From positions 1 through 5,059 of the forward strand of contig JBBQTU010000265.1 in NCBI GenBank assembly GCA_038213005.1: a stretch of 5,059 bases of DNA. The letters are read 5' to 3'. Shown in pieces: positions 1-4,974 of the stretch; the first letter of the stretch is position 1; the number at the start of each line of letters is the position of its first letter. The notes under the pieces are model-generated. The model saw nothing but the letters and a program-made list of their open reading frames with translations. It ran no database searches and had not been told where the DNA came from. The position numbers and the translations under genes were made by a program. The DNA is from JBBQTU01 sp038213005. Its GTDB lineage: Bacteria > Planctomycetota > Phycisphaerae > Tepidisphaerales > Tepidisphaeraceae.

Positions 1-311
1 GTCGAACGGACGTTCTCAATCAACTGCTCTTCGGTGTCACTGATCTGCTCAATCGACGCCTGAAACACATAGATGACATCCGGCAGACGCCCGGATTCTT
101 CAACACTCCGCTCCGTGATCGGCCGCCCCACATACAGCCCCAGCAGCAAATCCCCAGGCCCCAGCCCCGCCCGGTGCAACATTCGCGGCGTCGGAGTGTC
201 CCGCAACTCCACCCGGACCTCCTCCAGCGCCGCGGCGAACTGTTCAGGCAGGTCGCGCAAGGCGACTTCCACGATCCCGGCGAATGCGCTTTTGCTCACT
301 GGTAGTGCCAT
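1..311 (-). CDS. Zincin-like metallopeptidase family protein, N-terminal part (runs off left edge)
   Basis: The first 103 residues are visible, starting at the ATG at 309-311; an in-frame stop lies just upstream (333-335) and there is no other good start between. The sequence begins MALPVSKSAF and continues with an acidic amphipathic stretch (LPEQFAAALEEVRVELRD, residues 21-38), then LLLGLYVGRPITERS (about 55-69), LPDVIYVF (77-83) and an acidic helix containing TEEQLIENVR. This order, especially the LLGLY-G-P-TERS block followed by LPD-I and EE-L---VR, matches the small 'possible zinc metallopeptidase' (zincin_1, PF06262) family as I know it. In that family the HExxH zinc site follows directly after this point, so the catalytic motif lies outside the window and activity cannot be judged. 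Codons are rich in G-ending forms (CTG, GAG, GTG, GGG). No clear Shine-Dalgarno precedes the ATG. The gene is divergent from sppA. The family call is fairly secure; substrate and role are unknown. Confidence 0.75.
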   Translation of the reverse strand, partial: MALPVSKSAFAGIVEVALRDLPEQFAAALEEVRVELRDTPTPRMLHRAGLGPGDLLLGLYVGRPITERSVEESGRLPDVIYVFQASIEQISDTEEQLIENVRS

Positions 312-417
312 CGGTACAATCCAACTGTAGCGTTAATCATAATAAGCCGCATCCCTCGTGGGCTGCGGCAGCGCCACGGACACCGCCGCGTGTTCCAGAT
401 CACAGGGTGTGATAGCC
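312..417. promoter_or_regulatory. Divergent intergenic control region between the metallopeptidase gene and sppA
   Basis: This 106-bp gap must hold the start signals for both divergent genes. Its only AT-rich island is about 331-346. On the plus strand it contains CATAAT (338-343), one mismatch from a -10 box. On the minus strand it contains TATTAT (339-344) and TATGAT (336-341), both one mismatch from TATAAT. No convincing -35 box stands at the right distance on either strand, so the promoter assignment is tentative. An AGGG at 404-407 stands 10 nt before the sppA ATG and is the only Shine-Dalgarno-like sequence for that gene. Confidence 0.3.
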
Positions 418-1395
418 ATGAAGTCCTTTCCGCTCATTCTGCTCGCGGCACTCGCCTTGGCCGGCTGCGGCATGCCCAGCTTTGTCGTGACCCCCGTCTC
501 TGCCGTCAGCGGCCTGCAGGAGACGACCGTTCGCGATGGCAAAGGCTGGTTTCCCAAACGGGTCGCCATCATCGAGGTCGAGGGCCTCCTGGCAAACAAG
601 CGGGAGACCGGCCTACTTGAACCCGGCGAGAACCCCCTCAACCTCTTCGCCGAGCAGTTCGATAAGGCCGAGGCCGACCCCAGCGTCCAGGCCGTCGTCC
701 TTCGGATCAATTCCCCCGGCGGCACCGTCACCGCGGCGGACATCATGTACGACCGCGTCATCCAGTTCCGCCAGCGCACCCATAAGCCCGTCGTCGCCTC
801 CACGCAGGACCTCGCCGCCAGCGGCGGATACTACGTCGCCTGCGGCGCTGATCGCATCATCGCTCAGCCCACGGGAGTGCTCGGCAGCGTCGGCGTAATC
901 TTCCTGTCGCTGAACTTCGAAGGCACCATGTCCAAGATCGGCGTCCGCTCCGATGCCATTAAGAGCGGCAGCCACAAGGACATGGGCTCGCCCCTGCGAA
1001 CGCTCACCGCTGACGAGCGTACGATCTTTCAGGACATGATCGACCAGTACTACGCACGCTTCAAAGGCATCGTGCAGGAGCGGCGAAAGATCACCGACCC
1101 CGCCAAGATGGCGATCATCGCCGACGGCCGGGTCATGACCGCCCAGCAGGCGATGGCCTTGGGACTTGTCGATCAGCTTGGTTCGATGGATGATGCCATC
1201 GGCCTGGCCCAGACGCTCGCCGGCGACTCGGCCAACAAGGCGAAGGTCGTGATGTACAAGCGTCCTTACGAATACGCAGGTTCGGTCTATGCGGCGTCTC
1301 AGCGAGGTCCCGCCCAGGCTCAGACCCTGCGTCTGGAACTGCCCGGGGCCCAACAAATGATGCCCACGGGCTTTTACTATCTCTGGCAACCATGA
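418..1395 (+). CDS. sppA: Signal peptide peptidase SppA-type S49 serine protease, predicted lipoprotein
   Basis: The product has 325 residues, about the size of the short SppA of Bacillus rather than the double-length E. coli protein. The ATG at 418 is preferred over an upstream in-frame GTG at 358 because it yields a classical lipoprotein signal: MKSFPLILLAALALAGC, with lipobox LAGC and lipidated Cys17. The S49 fold is clear from VVLRINSPGGTV (about 93-104), ASGGYYVACGADRI (134-147), GVLGSVGV (153-160), SGSHKDMGSP (183-192) and the C-terminal DGRVMTAQQAMALGLVDQLG. By family knowledge the Ser-Lys dyad is Ser135 in ASGGYY and Lys182 in AIKSG; both are present, so it should be active. SppA enzymes degrade leftover signal peptides and membrane-associated peptides at the extracytoplasmic face. 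Most are anchored by a membrane segment; here a lipid anchor seems to replace it. It is the first gene of a three-gene operon and its stop overlaps the next start as ATGA. Confidence 0.92.
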   Translation: MKSFPLILLAALALAGCGMPSFVVTPVSAVSGLQETTVRDGKGWFPKRVAIIEVEGLLANKRETGLLEPGENPLNLFAEQFDKAEADPSVQAVVLRINSPGGTVTAADIMYDRVIQFRQRTHKPVVASTQDLAASGGYYVACGADRIIAQPTGVLGSVGVIFLSLNFEGTMSKIGVRSDAIKSGSHKDMGSPLRTLTADERTIFQDMIDQYYARFKGIVQERRKITDPAKMAIIADGRVMTAQQAMALGLVDQLGSMDDAIGLAQTLAGDSANKAKVVMYKRPYEYAGSVYAASQRGPAQAQTLRLELPGAQQMMPTGFYYLWQP

Positions 1396-2534
1396 TTCAG
1401 CTCCAGTGCACCCAATGCAACACCGTCCTGAGCATCGACGACGCGTTCGCCGGTGGTGTCTGCCGCTGTCAGCACTGCGGGACCATCCAGACCGTTCCCA
1501 CCAAGGCCCAGGCCGCGCAAGCCGGCGGCAATTCCGAACAACCCTCGCCCCAGCCACTGTTCAAACGTAAAGGCCGCATCGAAAGCGCCCTGAGTCCCTA
1601 CAGCGACGACCTGGAACAGGCCGCCGACCAGATTCCCTCCAGCGGAATTGCCGCCGGTGCCCTCACCAACGGACTCAATCGCCGCTCGGCCACCGACGGC
1701 GTTCCGATGTCCAGCCAGTTGCCGATGTCCAGCATCCCCATGTCCAGCCAACTGCCCATGTCGGGCACAACGCTCACCACCGCTGAACTCCGCCAACGCC
1801 AGGCCCTGGGAAAAGAACAGAAGGTCCATGTTCACGCCATGCCGGGCAGTCAGCCGGCCGCAAACAGCAAGCGAACGCTCATCTATGTGTCCGTCGGCGC
1901 ACTAGCCGCCGTCGTGGCGGGTCTGGGCCTCTGGCTCATGCTCGGCCGGTCCGGCAACACCACAAGCCTGGGCATCAGCGCCACGCCTCCGTCACGCGAG
2001 GATGTCGCCACGCTCGCCGCCCCCACGCCTTCAATGGCCGGCGTAGACATCAAAGGCGACACCGTCAGTTACGTGATCGACCGATCCGGCTGCTCAGCCC
2101 AGGTCTTCGCCGACATGCTCCGTGCCTGTGAGCGTTCGGTCGAGACCCTCGGCGCCGCCCGCAGGTTTCAACTGGTGGTTCTCAACGCCGATCACGTCAT
2201 CATCTACCCCCGGTCCGCTCCACAGAACGCCAATACCTCCAATCGACAGGGCTTGGCCAAGGCCGTCGGTGACGAAGTCTACCTCGGCGCCAGCAAGAAC
2301 ACCGCCGAAATGATCAGTAAGCTCATGGACGGCAAGCCCGACGCCATCGTGCTCCTGTCTGCCAACGAGGAAACCGCCGCGTTCTCCGAAACCGTCGTCC
2401 GCGCCCTGGGCGACAAGCCGCCCCACGTGTTCACGTTTTACGTCGGGGCCGCCACCTCCAACGAGGGCCTGGCCGACCTCGCCAGCAACACCGGCGGCGA
2501 ATACAACACGCTCAATCTCGCCAACATCAAATAG
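1392..2534 (+). CDS. Zinc-ribbon, single-TM, von Willebrand A-like domain protein (degenerate MIDAS)
   Basis: The product has 380 residues. Residues 1-35 form a small zinc ribbon with two CxxC pairs (Cys6/Cys9 and Cys26/Cys29), like the MJ0042-type fingers common in planctomycetes. Residues about 36-158 are polar and low in predicted structure and carry the PMSSQL repeat. One membrane helix spans about 162-184 (LIYVSVGALAAVVAGLGLWL), flanked by Lys160-Arg161, which suggests the ribbon in the cytoplasm and the C-terminus outside. From about 222 a vWA-like domain follows: VSYVIDRSGCS, then RRFQLVVLNAD, DAIVLLSANEE, HVFTFYVG and LADLASNTGGEY, the usual strand order. The metal-ion-dependent adhesion site (MIDAS) is imperfect: the DxSxS motif reads D230-R-S232-G-C234, and the usual TDG loop reads SANEE. 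It may therefore bind partners without metal, or differently. It overlaps sppA by 4 bp (ATGA) with no visible Shine-Dalgarno, which suggests translational coupling. Its specific function is unknown. Confidence 0.8.
   Translation: MIQLQCTQCNTVLSIDDAFAGGVCRCQHCGTIQTVPTKAQAAQAGGNSEQPSPQPLFKRKGRIESALSPYSDDLEQAADQIPSSGIAAGALTNGLNRRSATDGVPMSSQLPMSSIPMSSQLPMSGTTLTTAELRQRQALGKEQKVHVHAMPGSQPAANSKRTLIYVSVGALAAVVAGLGLWLMLGRSGNTTSLGISATPPSREDVATLAAPTPSMAGVDIKGDTVSYVIDRSGCSAQVFADMLRACERSVETLGAARRFQLVVLNADHVIIYPRSAPQNANTSNRQGLAKAVGDEVYLGASKNTAEMISKLMDGKPDAIVLLSANEETAAFSETVVRALGDKPPHVFTFYVGAATSNEGLADLASNTGGEYNTLNLANIK
1704..1772 (+). repeat. In-frame PMSSQL tandem repeat
   Basis: Four consecutive units of 18, 15, 18 and 18 bases begin at 1704, 1722, 1737 and 1755. 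Each starts CC(G/C)ATGTC and together they encode PMSSQL, PMSSI, PMSSQL and PMSGTT (residues 105-127 of the vWA-like protein). The units lie in the polar linker between zinc ribbon and membrane helix. All units keep the frame, and third-base differences (CAG/CAA, TTG/CTG, CCG/CCC) show that the array is not freshly duplicated. Confidence 0.75.
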
Positions 2535-2540
2535 GCTCGC

Positions 2541-3635
2541 ATGACCGTCGATACCCTTGTCCAAGCAATGGAAGAGCTCGCCCCGACCCGCCGGGCCGAG
2601 CCTTGGGACAATGTCGGCCTCCTCACCGGTGATCCGCAGCAGCCGCTCACGCACATCCTGCTGACCATCGACTACACCGCCCAGGTCGCCGCCGAAGCAA
2701 CCACCCTCGGCTGCGACGCCGTCATCGCCTATCACCCGGTGATCTTCGACCCGATCAAGAAACTCACCGCCGGCCATCTCGTCTTCGACGCCATCCGCCG
2801 CGGCATCGCGATCTACAGCCCTCACACCGCGCTGGACCTCGCCGACGGCGGCACCAACGACGTCCTGGCCGACGCCCTTGGCCTGGAGAATCGCCGCCCG
2901 CTCAGCCTCCGCAAGGCGCCGCTGGTGCCATGGCACTACAAGCTGATCACCTTCGTCCCGGATGATTCTCTGGAGAAGGTCGCCGCCGCCCTGTCAGACG
3001 CCGGTGCCGGCTGCATCGGCAACTACTCTCACTGCACCTATCGCTCCGCCGGCGCCGGCACGTTCCTCCCACACGAAAACTCCCATCCCGCCATCGGCCA
3101 GGTCGGGAAGCTGGCGCACGTTGACGAGATTCGCCTCGAAACCATCGTCCCCACCGGCCGCATCGACGCCGTCGTCCAGGCCCTGCGCCAGAGCCACCCC
3201 TACGAGCAGCCCGCGTTTGACCTCATTCAACTCGGCGCGCCACCCGATGGCACCGGCATGGGCCGCATCGGACAGGTCCAGCCAACCGACCGCGCCACGC
3301 TGATCCAGCGAGCCCGCAAAGCCCTCGGCCTGAACCACGTCCTGGTCGCCGGCCCAACCACCGGCCAGGTAACCACCGCCGCCTGCGCCGCCGGCTCCTG
3401 CGGCCCGCTATTCAAAGACGCCATCGCCCAAAATGCACAGCTCTACCTCACCGGCGAACTCAAACACCACGACGCCCTCAAAGCCGCGGCCGCCGGCCTG
3501 ACCGTCGTCTGCGTCCTGCACTCCAACAGCGAGCGCGCCACCCTCCAACGCCTCTGCGAGCGACTCGCCCCTCTCCTCCCCGGCGTCCAGCTCACCCTCA
3601 GCCATGCCGACCGCGACCCGTTCATCATCGCGTAA
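2541..3635 (+). CDS. Nif3-like dinuclear metal-centre protein (NIF3/YqfO type, with insertion domain)
   Basis: The product has 364 residues, the length of the long YqfO-type Nif3 proteins. The N-terminal half has EPWDNVGLLTGD (20-31), then VIAYHPVIFDPIKKLT (61-76) and IYSPHTALD (91-99). A middle insertion domain covers about 132-232, with GAGTFLPHENSHPAIGQVG and SHPYEQPAFDLIQL as its signatures. The C-terminal half has GMGRIGQ (239-245), LYLTGELKHHDAL (301-313), LHSNSERATL (326-335) and LSHADRDPFIIA at the end. Metal ligands expected from E. coli YbgI (HH, D, H-x3-E) appear as Tyr64-His65, Asp99, His327 and Glu331, so one histidine of the usual HHP motif is Tyr. The same YHP, EHSNTER-like and ADRDP-like features occur in human NIF3L1 as I recall it. 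The biochemical role of the family is not settled; a cytoplasmic hexameric metal protein is expected. It begins 6 bp after the previous stop, with only a weak AGG as Shine-Dalgarno, so it is probably co-transcribed. Confidence 0.9.
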   Translation: MTVDTLVQAMEELAPTRRAEPWDNVGLLTGDPQQPLTHILLTIDYTAQVAAEATTLGCDAVIAYHPVIFDPIKKLTAGHLVFDAIRRGIAIYSPHTALDLADGGTNDVLADALGLENRRPLSLRKAPLVPWHYKLITFVPDDSLEKVAAALSDAGAGCIGNYSHCTYRSAGAGTFLPHENSHPAIGQVGKLAHVDEIRLETIVPTGRIDAVVQALRQSHPYEQPAFDLIQLGAPPDGTGMGRIGQVQPTDRATLIQRARKALGLNHVLVAGPTTGQVTTAACAAGSCGPLFKDAIAQNAQLYLTGELKHHDALKAAAAGLTVVCVLHSNSERATLQRLCERLAPLLPGVQLTLSHADRDPFIIA

Positions 3636-3637
3636 GG

Positions 3638-3753
3638 ACCGGCGCATCAATAACGGTCATGAATGGCGCGATGATCTCTTCTTACTCCTCCCCTTTGGGG
3701 GAGGCTGGGAGGGGGTTGGCCTCTCTGAGCCGGACGGTTGTTGATGCACCGGT
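3638..3753. repeat. Large palindromic intergenic element with apical hairpin (MITE- or REP-like)
   Basis: Outer arms 3638-3658 and 3733-3753 are inverted repeats of 21 bases: 18 Watson-Crick matches, one G-T pair (3651/3740) and two mismatches (3643/3748 and 3655/3736). An inner stem, CCTCCCC (3687-3693) against GGGGAGG (3698-3704), closes a TTTG loop. Both stems share exactly the same centre (3695.5), so the whole 116-bp unit folds as one symmetric hairpin with a 28-base internal loop on each side. It begins 2 bases after the Nif3 stop and lies between convergent genes. The pyrimidine-run / TTTG / purine-run core looks like intergenic repeats dispersed in many bacterial genomes, though copy number cannot be seen here. 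It might also stop transcription, but no T-tract follows the stem on either strand. No ORF of note lies in it. Confidence 0.65.
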
Positions 3754-3763
3754 GCTAAGCCAT

Positions 3764-3790
3764 CCGGCCTGAAACAAAACAACAGCCCGG
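3764..3790 (-). terminator. Hairpin downstream of the minus-strand cassette, possible weak terminator
   Basis: On the minus strand CCGGGCTG (3790-3783) pairs with CAGGCCGG (3771-3764), 7 of 8 positions, around an 11-base T-rich loop (3772-3782). It lies 18-44 bases past the stop of the 104-residue gene, a usual place for a terminator. The T-run sits in the loop rather than after the stem, so it is not a canonical intrinsic terminator. It may only be a structure next to the larger palindrome. Confidence 0.25.
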
Positions 3791-3807
3791 CTTACACCTG
3801 CCACCTG

Positions 3808-4122
3808 TCACACATGCTGCAGCTCGGGGTCTTCCGAGATCGACGCCAAACGTTGCCCAAGAAACGGCAACTCTGACAAACCATGCCATTGACGCAGCAG
3901 ATGATATCCCGGCGATGTCAGCATCCGGCAGGCATCCACGGCCTCCCGCCAGTCGGGACGACGAAGCTGCGCAACGGATGCCGCGTCCGGCAGGATTCCG
4001 AAGTCCCACGCCGCGCACAATCTGGCCAGATAGTCCACCCGGTCGCCCAGCGTGGGCAAAGAGTCCGGTGCTTCCGCGTCCGGATACAACGAGGCATCGA
4101 TATAATCATGTGTCGTCTGCAT
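3808..4122 (-). CDS. Unrecognised 104-residue protein, partner of the AbiEii-like nucleotidyltransferase
   Basis: I do not recognise this family. The ATG at 4120-4122 is chosen because GAGGTG (4130-4135) stands 7 bases upstream, a strong Shine-Dalgarno; a longer reading from 4188 would add 22 Arg-rich residues and overlap the upstream gene by 83 bp. The protein starts MQTTHDYIDASLYPD, is acidic at its N-terminus, then has GDRVDYLARLCAAWDFGILPD (about 28-48), RRPDWREAVDACRMLTSPGYHLLRQW (56-81) and LPFLGQRLASI. It looks soluble and mainly helical, with no signal peptide, membrane segment, cysteine cluster or obvious helix-turn-helix. It overlaps the 3' end of the nucleotidyltransferase gene by 17 bp, so the two are translated from one message. 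By position it could be an antitoxin, a cofactor or a chaperone of that enzyme; this is inference only. It does not resemble the winged-helix AbiEi antitoxin, which would also lie upstream rather than downstream. Confidence 0.7.
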   Translation of the reverse strand: MQTTHDYIDASLYPDAEAPDSLPTLGDRVDYLARLCAAWDFGILPDAASVAQLRRPDWREAVDACRMLTSPGYHLLRQWHGLSELPFLGQRLASISEDPELQHV

Positions 4123-4801
4123 GGAGAAACACCTCGCCAAACCAGTTGCGGAGTCCCTCGGCCTCCTTACGTTGTGTCGAATCGACAATCAAAGCGAGCG
4201 GCCGGTATTGTGCGATCCGCGAAAGGTGCGTTTCGATCGCCAGCGAAGCGCGCGCCCGATCGACATCTGCTCCAGCCAGCAACTGGCGTTTCCGCCAAAG
4301 TTGCCAGCATGCCCAAGGCGTCACGAGGCCAACGCTGCAGACTTTATGAATGTCCCTGAAATCGCGTGGTGCGCCCCGTTCTACGAGCGCAACCATCTTG
4401 CTCGCCACCAGATCTTCCAGGCTGTCCAGCAGAACGCCCGTTTCTGGAGCGCGCGTGCCAACGTCAATTCGCGCAGAACGCCGCGCAATCTGGAAACTGA
4501 AAATCGCCTTGTTTCCATCCAGCAACTCGACACTGGTCACGTCCCCCCATTGCCGCGCACGCGTCGGCCCCAAAGCCGCGAGCACCTGCGTGATTGTGCC
4601 GATGACCTCCCGTTGCTGCGCCTCAGTCGCGTTCGCCTCCCACCAGGCATCGACATCATGCGTTGTGCGATAGTCACAGTAGTACGACAATCCCAGCGCC
4701 CCACCCAGCGACACCGCCTCGCCCAACGCAGCGATTGTCAGCGCCGCAAGGCACTGTTGCGCAATCTTGGACATACTGGTTGGATGCCGCGGCTCATTCA
4801 T
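4106..4801 (-). CDS. Nucleotidyltransferase of the AbiEii/AbiGii toxin family
   Basis: The product has 231 residues, shorter than the roughly 300 of streptococcal AbiEii but within the spread of the family. The polymerase-beta-like nucleotidyltransferase signature is present: SLGGALGLSYY (31-41), then R45-TTH-D49-V-D51 carrying the two metal-binding aspartates. A second family block reads K135-MVALVER142-GAPR146-D147-FRD150-I, which matches the K--AL--R---RD--D- motif of AbiEii proteins. AbiEii enzymes transfer nucleotides to RNA; relatives such as MenT modify tRNA acceptor ends and block growth. The residues needed for this chemistry look intact, and I see no frameshift. The start at 4801 has a GAG-like Shine-Dalgarno 5 bases upstream; the ATG at 4774 is an alternative but has none and would shorten the N-terminus by 9 residues. 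No AbiEi-like antitoxin gene lies upstream: the next gene there is divergent hflX. Its only operon partner is the downstream 104-residue gene. Soluble; whether it is a toxin here is unproven. Confidence 0.85.
   Translation of the reverse strand: MNEPRHPTSMSKIAQQCLAALTIAALGEAVSLGGALGLSYYCDYRTTHDVDAWWEANATEAQQREVIGTITQVLAALGPTRARQWGDVTSVELLDGNKAIFSFQIARRSARIDVGTRAPETGVLLDSLEDLVASKMVALVERGAPRDFRDIHKVCSVGLVTPWACWQLWRKRQLLAGADVDRARASLAIETHLSRIAQYRPLALIVDSTQRKEAEGLRNWFGEVFLHADDT
4130..4135 (-). promoter_or_regulatory. Strong Shine-Dalgarno that fixes the start of the 104-residue gene
   Basis: The minus strand reads GAGGTG here, 7 bases before the ATG at 4122. It lies inside the last codons of the nucleotidyltransferase gene. 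This gives the partner its own initiation signal despite the 17-bp overlap, and argues for the short rather than the long form of the protein. Confidence 0.6.
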
Positions 4802-4809
4802 CGCATCTC

Positions 4810-4838
4810 ATTGTACAAGCGGTTTGCGCAAGTGCCCA
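4810..4838 (-). promoter_or_regulatory. Candidate promoter of the nucleotidyltransferase cassette
   Basis: On the minus strand TGGGCA (4833-4838) and TACAAT (4810-4815) are separated by 17 bases. They match sigma-70 -35 and -10 boxes at 4 of 6 and 5 of 6 positions. Transcription would start around 4803, giving an almost leaderless message for the ATG at 4801, or a 28-base leader for the ATG at 4774. The two TTG-nn-CAA palindromes overlap it. Confidence 0.35.
4811..4831. promoter_or_regulatory. Paired TTGnnCAA palindromes, possible operator
   Basis: Two perfect 8-base palindromes of the same pattern, TTGTACAA (4811-4818) and TTGCGCAA (4824-4831), have centres 13 bases apart. They start 10 bases before the nucleotidyltransferase ATG and overlap its candidate -10 box, where a repressor would be expected to bind. 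No DNA-binding protein for it is seen in the window, so operator function is inference. Confidence 0.3.
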
Positions 4839-4849
4839 CCGATGCCCAT

Positions 4850-4868
4850 GCCGTTACGGCTCAACGGC
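4850..4868. repeat. Short inverted repeat in the divergent intergenic region
   Basis: GCCGTT (4850-4855) and AACGGC (4863-4868) pair perfectly across a 7-base spacer. AACGGTT occurs once more at 4947-4953, between the hflX promoter and its start codon. It could be a protein site or a small hairpin; nothing else supports a function. Confidence 0.25.
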
Positions 4869-4911
4869 GCCTGCTCCCGCCAAGACGACCCTGCGCCCGG
4901 TTCCTTTGTGG

Positions 4912-4939
4912 TTGCGGTCGGGCCGTGCCCTGCTATCCT
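4912..4939 (+). promoter_or_regulatory. Candidate extended -10 promoter of hflX
   Basis: TTGCGG (4912-4917) and TATCCT (4934-4939) are separated by 16 bases, and TG stands one base before the -10 box (TGCTATCCT), an extended -10. Transcription would start near 4946, giving a leader of about 30 bases that holds the GGAGA Shine-Dalgarno at 4965-4969. Confidence 0.45.
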
Positions 4940-4964
4940 TTAACTGAACGGTTGATCCATTTGC

Positions 4965-4969
4965 GGAGA
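4965..4969 (+). promoter_or_regulatory. Shine-Dalgarno supporting the TTG start of hflX
   Basis: GGAGA ends 5 bases before the TTG at 4975. The alternative ATG at 4999 has no comparable sequence upstream, so this site favours the rarer TTG start. Confidence 0.55.
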
Positions 4970-4974
4970 CTCTC

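Noticed and set aside
358..417. GTG at 358 as start of sppA, adding 20 residues
   Set aside because: It would place a polar segment before a clean lipoprotein signal peptide that starts exactly at the ATG at 418.
613..1557. Long minus-strand open frame opposite sppA
   Set aside because: It is a shadow of sppA and the vWA-like gene in GC-rich DNA; its translation is low-complexity Gly/Arg-rich and matches no family.
2094..2936. Long minus-strand open frame opposite the vWA-like and Nif3 genes
   Set aside because: It spans two clearly coding plus-strand genes and translates to Gly/Val/Asp-rich sequence typical of an antisense shadow.
3687..3704. CCTCCCC/GGGGAGG hairpin as an ordinary intrinsic terminator of the Nif3 operon
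   Set aside because: No T-tract follows the stem on either strand, and the stem is the apex of a larger symmetric palindrome, so a repeat element explains it better.
3697..3719. G-quadruplex in the G-rich run after the hairpin
   Set aside because: Only three runs of three or more G are present, with GG as the fourth, so it would be a weak or two-layer structure at best.
4123..4188. Longer form of the 104-residue protein starting at 4188
   Set aside because: It would overlap the enzyme gene by 83 bp and ignore the strong GAGGTG site 7 bases before the ATG at 4122.
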